A DNA stretch of 64,000 bases from contig JANQNE010000002.1 of NCBI GenBank assembly GCA_028279725.1, positions 62,001 to 126,000 of the forward strand, in the 5' to 3' direction. The notes under the pieces were generated by a model. That model ran no database searches. It had not been told where the DNA came from and saw only the letters and a list, made by a program, of their open reading frames with translations. This document shows, in pieces, positions 56,726 to 64,000 of the stretch (positions within the stretch are counted from its first letter, which is position 1; every line of letters starts with the position of its first letter). Origin of the DNA: Candidatus Nanoarchaeia archaeon (GTDB lineage Archaea > Nanobdellota > Nanobdellia > Woesearchaeales > JANQNE01). Made by a program: the position numbers and the translations under genes.

Positions 56726-58471
56726 ATGCAAGAATCAATAATAAATAATTCACGTAACAACTCTAATTCACTCGGTGATTTGGAGGCAAGATTATCAGAA
56801 GCTAGAAACAAACTTAATGAGAATTCTGAGCTTGCTAGGGAATTATACCAAGATGATGTGGCTGAGGCAGATTCCGCATATGTGGATGATGTTTATAATC
56901 TATTTAGTAGCGTCTCTGCCAGAGTAATGAGTGAACTTGATGCAAGAAATTCTATGCTGGAGGTTGGAGATTCTAAGAAAGTTTCAGATGCAGAGCTTGT
57001 GGTAAAGAACAATGAAAGATGGTATAAAAAACTATTGAAAAACGTAAAGCGCGGAAAACCAGTAGATTCATTGTCAATAAAACTAAAGGAAGACTACGAA
57101 ACAGCGGAAAAAATAGTCAAAGAAAATCAAAAAAGACTGGACAATAAAGAAAACGTAAACAAATATGAGCTAACGATACCTGTGCATATAATCGCAGGAA
57201 ATAATTGCACATTGGTGAATTTTCCATATGTTCCAGGAAAAAACGGCTTTGTTAAGGAGTTGGGGGATGTAGTTATCGGAGCTTGCCATGGATATGGGGG
57301 ACAAGAGATAGAGCCTTATAGACTTAAAATTAATGAGAGTGTAGATGCAGAAACAATAAAACAGATGATTATGTCTGAGTTTGATTCTTCAGAACTTCGA
57401 AAGGCTGGAATAAGGTTAGGAACACGGACTGAAAAACTAAATAGTGATTTCAACATGAAATCAACTGCAGAAGAGGGTTCTGAGTCCTTACAAAAACTGG
57501 ATGATGTCGTAGAGAAGCTTCCTGTCTCTGAGGAAGGCACACAAAAAAATTTAAATGAATGTTTTTATATGCCTAGAAAGCCAAACTTGAATCCAAGAGA
57601 TATGAAAAAATTGGAGAATATGATCCTATATTGCAAGTCTAATGATGAGATTTCTGAAGAATTTGATGTTGAAAGACATGTTGTTAACAGATGGAGAAGC
57701 TATAATTGCAATTTAAGTACATATTTCATAAAGGAACATCTTTCTGATTTGAATGCTGTAAAAAATGTTAATTTAACTCAAAGGAGGTCCTTCAATACAA
57801 GGGGAAAAAACCATGTGAGGGAGAATATGATCTTAGGGGCAGTAGATATTGTCAAAGGAGATAAAAATGGAGACGTTAAAATAAAATATCTAGGGCTTGA
57901 AGGATCTAATTTTGGTTCTTACATAGACATATCACAACTCTGTAGAATCAATGCTCATAATTCCTTAGTTGCTGAGAATGATATAAGGGAGTATTTTGCG
58001 ATGAGATCTACAATCAAAAGTTATTATTTGATTAAGGGGGGAGAAATCTTCAAGGGATTAAATCATTATTATGGGGATATAGGTTCTGCCTTGGATTTTT
58101 GGAAGCATAAGGATAAGACATTCAATCTCGTGAATCTGGATTTTATGGGACCTATTAATGGGCCAAAAATTAAGACGATTGAAAAGTTGTTCAGTCAGGA
58201 CAGACTGGAGGATAATTCAGTGCTCTATATAACGTTGAACAATCATCCTTTATGCCTCTCAAGGCTTGAGAAAGGAAGTCCTTCACTTGGTAAAGAATAT
58301 TGTGATGGGTTTGGCACAAAAGATCAAGCTAAAATTGTAAGAGATTATATTTCTGAATTTGCCAAATCAAATGATTACAGCTATAGGGGTCTTACCTGTG
58401 ATACGTATGATGGCATAAACGGAACCCAGATGCTTTATATGAGCTTTAGGATAAATAAGATGGAGGGATAA
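56726..58471 (+). CDS. Large protein with central HTH segment and possible Rossmann-type C-terminus
   Basis: 581 residues from ATG 56726 (GGGGGATATGG upstream; GTATATATATTTA at about 56671). Residues about 295-330 (ILYCKSNDEISEEFDVERHV then VNRWRSY) look like a helix-turn-helix. The C-terminal 200 residues contain FNLVNLDFMGPING and SVLYITLNN, a layout seen in some SAM methyltransferase-like folds, but a glycine-rich SAM motif is not evident. Not otherwise recognised. First of three overlapping or adjacent genes. Confidence 0.6.
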   Translation: MQESIINNSRNNSNSLGDLEARLSEARNKLNENSELARELYQDDVAEADSAYVDDVYNLFSSVSARVMSELDARNSMLEVGDSKKVSDAELVVKNNERWYKKLLKNVKRGKPVDSLSIKLKEDYETAEKIVKENQKRLDNKENVNKYELTIPVHIIAGNNCTLVNFPYVPGKNGFVKELGDVVIGACHGYGGQEIEPYRLKINESVDAETIKQMIMSEFDSSELRKAGIRLGTRTEKLNSDFNMKSTAEEGSESLQKLDDVVEKLPVSEEGTQKNLNECFYMPRKPNLNPRDMKKLENMILYCKSNDEISEEFDVERHVVNRWRSYNCNLSTYFIKEHLSDLNAVKNVNLTQRRSFNTRGKNHVRENMILGAVDIVKGDKNGDVKIKYLGLEGSNFGSYIDISQLCRINAHNSLVAENDIREYFAMRSTIKSYYLIKGGEIFKGLNHYYGDIGSALDFWKHKDKTFNLVNLDFMGPINGPKIKTIEKLFSQDRLEDNSVLYITLNNHPLCLSRLEKGSPSLGKEYCDGFGTKDQAKIVRDYISEFAKSNDYSYRGLTCDTYDGINGTQMLYMSFRINKMEG

Positions 58472-58473
58472 GG

Positions 58474-59154
58474 ATGAGCTTATACAGTGAGAATCAAAGA
58501 AATCAAAAACAGACAGCTTCTAAGTATTTAGGTAAGTATAATAGGAAGATTAGAAGACTCGATAGCAAAATGAAGGTTTCAGATGGTTATTCTGGTCTTG
58601 AAAAAGCCTTAACAGAGACTGATAAAAAATATTTAAAGGATATGTTGAAGGAAGAAATACGGGAAAAAAAGTCGCAGATAGATTATGAAAGTCCGCAAAT
58701 TGAAGTAATTCTTAACAATGGAAGTGATTTTGTGCTTCCTGTAACAAAGTCAAATATAAAAAGTAGAGATTCATTTGCTTATATGTTATACACTTATTTT
58801 CAAGATTCTAGCAGAAAAGAAGATAAATTTGGGAATTATATCATAGTCAAGGCTTCTGAAAAGGATGTATACAGATTGACTGGGAATATTTCAAAAATAC
58901 AGGCACTCCGAAACGTGACAGTTGCTAATGGTTTCAGTTTTGATTATTCTAGATTCCCTAAAAATGGCGGGGGCGGAAAAAAACCGAACAATAAATTAAG
59001 AGAGCTTTCTGAAGAAGACAAGCAGAGAATATGTGAGCTACGTGAAAAAGGAGTGATAGATTCTGAGAAGATAAAAGAGGAGCTTGGATTAAAATGTGGA
59101 AAAATGCAGATTGCTGGAGTTATTGCAGCATATGCTAGGAAGAAGGAGGTATGA
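58474..59154 (+). CDS. Protein with C-terminal HTH-like segment, 226 residues
   Basis: GGAGGGATAAGG before the ATG, 3 nt after the upstream stop. The N-terminus is basic and helical; LSEEDKQRICELREKGVIDS then EKIKEELGL resembles an HTH. Family unknown. Confidence 0.6.
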   Translation: MSLYSENQRNQKQTASKYLGKYNRKIRRLDSKMKVSDGYSGLEKALTETDKKYLKDMLKEEIREKKSQIDYESPQIEVILNNGSDFVLPVTKSNIKSRDSFAYMLYTYFQDSSRKEDKFGNYIIVKASEKDVYRLTGNISKIQALRNVTVANGFSFDYSRFPKNGGGGKKPNNKLRELSEEDKQRICELREKGVIDSEKIKEELGLKCGKMQIAGVIAAYARKKEV

Positions 59155-59156
59155 AA

Positions 59157-59471
59157 ATGAAAGGAAATATGAAAGAGATAGAAAAGGACGTAAAGCCGTT
59201 GGATTTAATCCTCTTAGAGCTGCCTTCTTATGTGCAGGCACATTGTGGTTCAGCTAGTGGAATGGATTATGCAGTTGGTTTTTTTGAGAAATTTGAAGAG
59301 GGTAGGATATTCCTGAACCAAAATCAAAAATCAGCATATGACCTAAGAGATGCTGTTGCTTATCCTCTGAAAGATATTGGTTCATATGAGGTATTAAGAA
59401 GATTCAAGCCAAACCCAGAAGATCAGATTGACATGCAATTAGTGGCTATATTAGATATGCAATCTGAATGA
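59157..59471 (+). CDS. Hypothetical protein, 104 residues, third gene of the operon
   Basis: ATG 59157 is chosen because AAGGAGG is 7 nt upstream; ATG 59151 is too close. Soluble and acidic, no family recognised. Confidence 0.6.
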   Translation: MKGNMKEIEKDVKPLDLILLELPSYVQAHCGSASGMDYAVGFFEKFEEGRIFLNQNQKSAYDLRDAVAYPLKDIGSYEVLRRFKPNPEDQIDMQLVAILDMQSE

Positions 59472-59675
59472 TGATAAAGTGAAGGATAAACTCAAAAGAT
59501 ATGGGATCTAGTGTTAACTTAGCAGGTAGAGAGACAAAAAGTTACTTGATAGTTTAGAACTGGAATTTTACAATCTTTTGAGGCTTATCAGAAAAACTAG
59601 ATTTTTTCTGTTACTTTCTTTTAGTAGTTAAGAATAGAAATGTTTATAAATTGCCTGACTATAACAACTACTAAT

Positions 59676-61031
59676 ATGGGGGATGAAAAAGAACAGATTC
59701 CGGGAATACAGCAGTTCTTTACTGCTCTAGTGTATCAGACTAGAGATGATTCTTTGGAGGATAGTAGAGATGTGTTTCAGGCTGATGTTCCTTCTTTGTA
59801 TGCTGAAGCAAGGATGGGTGTTGCTTCTTATTCTGAGGTTAAGAAAGAGCTGGCTAAGGCAGTTGAAAAAGTGAAGAGAGGAAGATATAACGGAAAGCTT
59901 CCGTATTTTGAGAAATGGATTAAAGAGAATAAAGGGAAATTAGAGATTTCTGATCTTGAAGAATTATTGATAAAAGAGAACAAAAGCTCTGCTATGATAA
60001 GGGAAAGAGCTGTTGATAAAGCTGGAGAGTCTGAGCTTGGAACATTAGTTGCAAGGGTGAAAGGAAGGACTACTGGTGTTGACAAAAATACTCTAAAATA
60101 CTGGGATGTTGAACTGTCTAATTATGTTTTGGATGAGGATTTCAATCCTACTTTTAGGAGAAATTGCCAGTGCGGTTTTAAGGGAAAGCATACTAACAAG
60201 AGAAAATTATGGGACCAGTCAAAGGAGAATGAAAGACACTTCTTAGATGATCTTTTGGGAGAAAGATTAACAACTAAAAAAGAGCTTGGTAAAGAGCTGC
60301 ATATCGCTTGTTATCATGAGGCTGCTGCGATAACAGAGATGGAACTGCAGAATAACAGAGGAAAAGCAAGAACAATAAGGAATCTGCAGAGTCCGACAAC
60401 TATAGCTTTTGATTTTATAGACAGATGGGATCTTGTTTTTGAAAGCTTTGCAAGAAGGTATAAGTATAAACAGTTGTATGGACAGATTGATGAGTTCTTG
60501 TTTAAGCATGATATTGTAAGCCCTTATTTTAAGAAGCTGATGTCAGAAGGAAAGGTAAGCAAAGAAGTTGTAAAGAAATCAAGGCATTTTGAGACAATGC
60601 CTGGAAGGATAATAAGAGGACTGCATAAGGTGTTATTGAAAAATGGATTTAAGTATAATGGATTTGCGTGGGATTTCAAAGATGTGGGGAATAGGAACAA
60701 GAATTATGAAACTATGGGGATAGTGTATGACAATCCATCCAAAGATACAAGCTATCATGTTGTGTATGATAAGACATTCTTCCTGCCATTTATAGTAAAA
60801 AAAGAATTTTTACATTTTGGTAAAGACAGGAAACCAACAAGATATCAGCTTAATCCTTTGAATCTTCTTTTCAATAAAGACAGAAGAGATCACATATATG
60901 AGATAGATGACAGGACTGGAAAGTTGGCTAAAGTATCTATAGTAGAACCTGATCAAGTTGCAAGGAAAGTATATGGTGCGAGGAACCAGTATAGGAAATA
61001 CAGAGAAGGATTCTTAAGAGCTCAAAAGTAG
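59676..61031 (+). CDS. Hypothetical protein, 451 residues
   Basis: From ATG 59676; GTTTATAAATTG (59642-59653) lies about 25 nt before, so the start is leaderless and the upstream in-frame ATG at 59640 lies in the promoter. Contains RRNCQCGFKGKHTNKRK, a short Cys/Lys motif, and a basic C-terminus. No family recognised. Confidence 0.65.
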   Translation: MGDEKEQIPGIQQFFTALVYQTRDDSLEDSRDVFQADVPSLYAEARMGVASYSEVKKELAKAVEKVKRGRYNGKLPYFEKWIKENKGKLEISDLEELLIKENKSSAMIRERAVDKAGESELGTLVARVKGRTTGVDKNTLKYWDVELSNYVLDEDFNPTFRRNCQCGFKGKHTNKRKLWDQSKENERHFLDDLLGERLTTKKELGKELHIACYHEAAAITEMELQNNRGKARTIRNLQSPTTIAFDFIDRWDLVFESFARRYKYKQLYGQIDEFLFKHDIVSPYFKKLMSEGKVSKEVVKKSRHFETMPGRIIRGLHKVLLKNGFKYNGFAWDFKDVGNRNKNYETMGIVYDNPSKDTSYHVVYDKTFFLPFIVKKEFLHFGKDRKPTRYQLNPLNLLFNKDRRDHIYEIDDRTGKLAKVSIVEPDQVARKVYGARNQYRKYREGFLRAQK

Positions 61032-61189
61032 AATGTATAGTGCGCTTCGTACTGCTTCTTATATGGATGTTTTTCAGATTCTAGTGTTATTGAGATTATC
61101 ATCAAGTACTCCGCTTGGCACTATGTCTAAAAGTAGAAACCTTTATAAACAGCATTCTATTTTATTATAAATATTAGAGGGTGATACTA

Positions 61190-61408
61190 ATGGCAGAAAA
61201 AAGATCAAATGCAGTTCCAAAAGCACCATGTGCTAGGATACTTATGAATGCTGGGGCAAAGAGAGTTTCAGCTGATGCTGTGAACACTTTTTCAGAACTT
61301 CTACAGGACAAAGCTTTGAAGATTGCAGAACAAGCTGTAAGGATAGCAAAGCATTCCGGCAGAAAGACTGTTCATGATGGAGACATCAAGATATCAGCAA
61401 AAGTATAA
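61190..61408 (+). CDS. Archaeal histone
   Basis: 72 residues from ATG 61190. Full histone fold: APCARILMNAGAKRVSADAV, then a long alpha-2 and SGRKTVHDGDIKISAKV at the end. It wraps DNA as dimers or stacks. AGAGGGTG lies 6 nt before the ATG; CTTTATAAACAG at about 61140 is the TATA box. A GTG at 61181 would add three residues. Confidence 0.93.
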   Translation: MAEKRSNAVPKAPCARILMNAGAKRVSADAVNTFSELLQDKALKIAEQAVRIAKHSGRKTVHDGDIKISAKV

Positions 61409-61413
61409 TTTTT

Positions 61414-62460
61414 TTATAATTTTAACATATTTTCTTTCTTATGTGCATATATTATATGGTCTGCCTGATTGTGGTTTCTGAAATGGTTTCCGATTTTTCT
61501 GAGAAGCTTAACATTATAGCCTGCTTCCTGGAGCTGGTTGCATGCTCCTAAATTAACAAGAAGTTTAAGGCCTCCTGAAAATGCTTTCTGTCCTGCGTCT
61601 TCATAATCATATTTGCTTCCTTTCTTCTTAGCATCATGATCAAGCAAAAGATGGATGTATTTGCTAAATTCATTCTGGGTGAAAAGATTACCTACATTCT
61701 TTTTTGTATGGTATATGTTATATTCTCCGCAATGGCTTGTCTCAAGACCAGTCAATGTAGTGCATACTGCTTCAGCATTATGGTATCTTGCTTCATCATG
61801 GGTAAGAAATCCAAGGCTTGCAGGATTTTTCCAGCCGTAGAATATGACTCTTTTCCCTTCAAGGTCTGATTTTATCTGAGGAAGATTAGTTGTGAATGTC
61901 TGGACCAGCCCTTTATCGATGTAAGTTATGTTTTTGAATCCATTTGCATCAAGAAGACGGTTCATTGTGTCTTCTACACTATCACTGTAATCAACCTTTA
62001 CTTCAAAAGCTTCTGATTCAGGGACAGATTTGAATACATGAGGATTTTTTAGTGTTTCAATGTCAAAAGTATCCACCATATAGATCTTTACATTTGGATG
62101 TTTACGTGCAAAAGGCCTTGTGAAGTATCTTCCTAAGTTTGATCCAATATCTACCAGTACAAATTCAGAACTGTCTGGTATATTTATTATCTTCTTTCTG
62201 AATTCTTCATCGCTTGTGTGTTCTAATGACCCATTTACATGATCAAATTCTCTTTCTACAGTGTTCTTATAGATTACAGGTTCACCCATCATAGCATACA
62301 TAACTTCAAAGTCATTTTCAAAACGCATTCTCATACCCTGAGGGTCATACCTGTGGATGGCTTTTGTCTCGCCAAAATCCGGCTCTAAATAAGGATGCTC
62401 AAATCTACCAAATTTTTTTAGAAATTCAACAGTCTTTTTAGTTATCGTCTCAAGCTGCAT
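61414..62460 (-). CDS. Putative SAM-dependent methyltransferase-like protein, 348 residues
   Basis: VLVDIGSNLGRYFTRPFARK followed by KIYMVDTFD resembles motifs I and II of Rossmann-type methyltransferases. The C-terminus is unassigned. No substrate can be proposed. AGATTTATATACTAG lies about 30 nt before the ATG; leaderless. Confidence 0.55.
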   Translation of the reverse strand: MQLETITKKTVEFLKKFGRFEHPYLEPDFGETKAIHRYDPQGMRMRFENDFEVMYAMMGEPVIYKNTVEREFDHVNGSLEHTSDEEFRKKIINIPDSSEFVLVDIGSNLGRYFTRPFARKHPNVKIYMVDTFDIETLKNPHVFKSVPESEAFEVKVDYSDSVEDTMNRLLDANGFKNITYIDKGLVQTFTTNLPQIKSDLEGKRVIFYGWKNPASLGFLTHDEARYHNAEAVCTTLTGLETSHCGEYNIYHTKKNVGNLFTQNEFSKYIHLLLDHDAKKKGSKYDYEDAGQKAFSGGLKLLVNLGACNQLQEAGYNVKLLRKIGNHFRNHNQADHIIYAHKKENMLKL

Positions 62461-62563
62461 ATAAAAGGAATGTAAGAACTAGTATATAAATCTTTCGGTA
62501 TGTAGTCCCTGTATAGTAGTTACAAATAGAAAGGTTTATAAACTTAGGATACTTATTATATGT

Positions 62564-63268
62564 ATGGGGCTAGAGGAAAAGGTTAGGATTGTGGAAGGAA
62601 TGGAGCTAGATATAGCTCCGAAAAAGAACCTTATATTGATGTTAGCAGGGCAAAAACCTAACTGTGAGATCGATGTCAGGCATGTTGAGATGCCTTATTA
62701 TAATGAAGAAAAAGGCCTGTACAACCTTAACCCTCTTTTTTATCAGAGTATTGTAAATGATATCCAGAAGCTAGGGTTTAATTATGAGCATGGGGAGATC
62801 AGGAAATCTGAGCATACAAGATTAGATAAGGAGACCAGAGAGCCAAGAAGGGTTGCGATCGAACTAAGACAATTGTTTGTAGGAGATGATGCTAAGGAAT
62901 TAAAAGATGTATTCTATAAAGATCCTAAGGAAAAAGAAGACCATAGAAAATACGGAAGGCTGATGGGATTTCCTGAAACTGCGGTGGATGCTTACTGCAA
63001 TGACAGGAGCAAACTATATGAAGAAGGAGATACCTTTTTACTATTTAACAACCCAATGGATAGAACCTTAGATGTGTTAAGGTTTCTTTCATTCAGGCCA
63101 ACACAGAATCATTTTGATGATGAGGTTAAAGTTGCGAGGAGATGGCATGATACAGTCAAAGAGTTAAGTCCAACAATATATGAAAAGGTCGTAAGATATC
63201 ATGAAAGACTTAGAAGTGAAGAACCCATGGAGGAGATGGGTAAGTTCTTGTATACTACGTTAAATTAA
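62564..63268 (+). CDS. Hypothetical protein, possibly DUF483-like, 234 residues
   Basis: YGRLMGFPETAVDAYCNDRS recalls the GYPxxxVxxF signature of DUF483 proteins of archaea; the rest is unassigned. Leaderless promoter (GTTTATAAACTTAGG). Confidence 0.5.
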   Translation: MGLEEKVRIVEGMELDIAPKKNLILMLAGQKPNCEIDVRHVEMPYYNEEKGLYNLNPLFYQSIVNDIQKLGFNYEHGEIRKSEHTRLDKETREPRRVAIELRQLFVGDDAKELKDVFYKDPKEKEDHRKYGRLMGFPETAVDAYCNDRSKLYEEGDTFLLFNNPMDRTLDVLRFLSFRPTQNHFDDEVKVARRWHDTVKELSPTIYEKVVRYHERLRSEEPMEEMGKFLYTTLN

Positions 63269-63324
63269 GATGAAAGATTATTTTGTAGCGGAATAAACCA
63301 TGTATCTATAAACTAGAAGAAAAA

Positions 63325-63708
63325 TTACCTTAATTCTTTGAGCCACATAAGGCCTATCTTAATCATAAGTTTATTGAACTTATCAGAAAGCTTGTAAGTT
63401 TTCTTGTATAAGTCATAATCAATAACACCCATGCTTTTCATCGGTGTGAGAATTCTATCATAGAACTGTCTTTTGTTGTAGGATATCTTTACTTTCTTTC
63501 CTGTATAAGGTGGTTTTTCTATAACAGTTACATAGTTTCCTTCGTGTAATTGAGTTGCGAACAGAGACATCTCTGTCTTTCCGATCTCTCCGTTGTTGTC
63601 TTTTATGTGTTTTACAAGAAGTCTGCCCACTATCTCCTGCTGCTCTGTTGCGAACAATACCTTAAAGATATCATCCGGCATGTTGAACTGATCAAATAAT
63701 ATTACCAT
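63325..63708 (-). CDS. Winged-helix-like transcription regulator, 127 residues
   Basis: From ATG 63708 (TTGGGGAACG upstream, TATA ATTTATATAA at about 63750). GKTEMSLFATQLHEGNY, then KRQFYDRILTPMKSMGVIDY and LYKKTYKLSDKF look like a winged helix. No ligand domain. An in-frame ATG at 63735 has no SD. Confidence 0.55.
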   Translation of the reverse strand: MVILFDQFNMPDDIFKVLFATEQQEIVGRLLVKHIKDNNGEIGKTEMSLFATQLHEGNYVTVIEKPPYTGKKVKISYNKRQFYDRILTPMKSMGVIDYDLYKKTYKLSDKFNKLMIKIGLMWLKELR

Positions 63709-63862
63709 ATTCGTTCCCCAACGTGTATAGTGCATTAATATATATTCTATTATATAAATGTTACTATTTAGTATATTAGTTGCTTAATAGGGAAATGTCT
63801 GAATTTTCCATTTTAGGTGATTTGGTAATATTTAAATAATGGATAATAATCTGATTTTTCAA

Positions 63863-63877
63863 GGGCTGGTAGTTTAG
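63863..63877 (+). repeat. 15-bp copy of the tRNA-Ala 5' end
   Basis: GGGCTGGTAGTTTAG is repeated exactly at 63948, the start of the tRNA gene. The 85 nt between contain a CGTGGCA/TGCCACG stem but no second tRNA I can fold. Confidence 0.7.
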
Positions 63878-63947
63878 CCGTGGCAATCTTTTCAAAGCTG
63901 GACCAAAGGTGTGGAATCCCTCACTTCGTTCGGAATGCCACGATTAC

Positions 63948-64000
63948 GGGCTGGTAGTTTAGTCTGGTAGAATCCTCGGTTGGCAATCGGGTGATCTCGG
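63948..64000 (+). tRNA. tRNA-Ala(GGC), 5' portion; truncated by the window edge
   Basis: 53 nt are present: acceptor GGGCTGG, a D-arm with G-T pairs (GTTT/GAAT), anticodon arm CTCGG-TTGGCAA-TCGGG with anticodon GGC, variable region and the first bases of the T-stem. Confidence 0.85.

Noticed and set aside
63863..63947. A second tRNA gene starting GGGCTGGTAGTTTAG
   Set aside because: No acceptor complement, anticodon arm or T-arm could be folded; only the first 15 nt match the real tRNA.

Overview
The window looks like the chromosome of a DPANN archaeon, probably of the Woesearchaeota/Pacearchaeota group. The flanks carry a group II chaperonin (thermosome), an archaeal ftsZ-secE-spt5-rpl11 block, archaeal-type GluRS, (d)CMP kinase, an archaeal histone and a tRNA-Ala. 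Many core genes are leaderless: a TATA box lies about 25 nt before the start codon and there is no ribosome binding site. The placement is inferred from gene content, not from a tree.

Left flank (1-13.7 kb). The end of an NADH-linked electron-transfer cluster (NuoE, NuoF and the start of a NuoG/HndD-type subunit that runs off the edge) is followed by a chorismate-mutase-like protein, L11, Spt5, SecE, FtsZ, an FKBP isomerase, a zinc-finger protein, a CMP kinase, a TIM-barrel protein and the thermosome. A four-gene operon then encodes a HerA/VirB4-like ATPase, a very small P-loop protein and two accessory proteins.

Central island (13.74-46.34 kb). This is the striking part. About 32.5 kb is coded almost entirely on the minus strand as more than 60 small genes. 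Most encode membrane, secreted or micropeptide products, and nearly all have unusually long Shine-Dalgarno (SD) matches. Groups of genes end in GC-rich hairpins followed by T runs, and several of these are followed by a repeated promoter-like box. The island consists of two co-oriented modules with the same frame. Each has an archaeal TATA promoter, then a conserved 350-nt structured leader (copies at about 18.3-18.6 kb and 45.85-46.2 kb, with compensatory stem changes), then the genes, then an Asn-rich MQT-type small protein and a GGGTGTGA-closed structured element, then a terminator with a conserved palindromic tail (13.76 and 18.76 kb). Module A (5 kb) is mostly micropeptides and hairpins. 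Module B (27.5 kb) carries two SPFH/band-7 proteins, a LysM protein with a possible beta-barrel end, an OmpA-like domain, a DUF1294 protein, zinc-ribbon proteins and many one- to four-helix membrane proteins with internal duplications. I see no integrase, replication protein, transposase or capsid gene, so its nature (integrated element, envelope-remodelling island or assembly chimera) is open.

Right flank (46.3-64 kb). Two coiled-coil proteins (one with a Pro-rich tail), a HEPN/nucleotidyltransferase pair with four palindromic operators, a 56-residue histone-fold protein, GluRS, an AbrB-like protein next to a large membrane Ser/Thr kinase, an AbrB-PhoU regulator, a three-gene operon with HTH segments, a canonical histone, several unassigned DPANN-type proteins and a truncated tRNA-Ala(GGC) at the edge.
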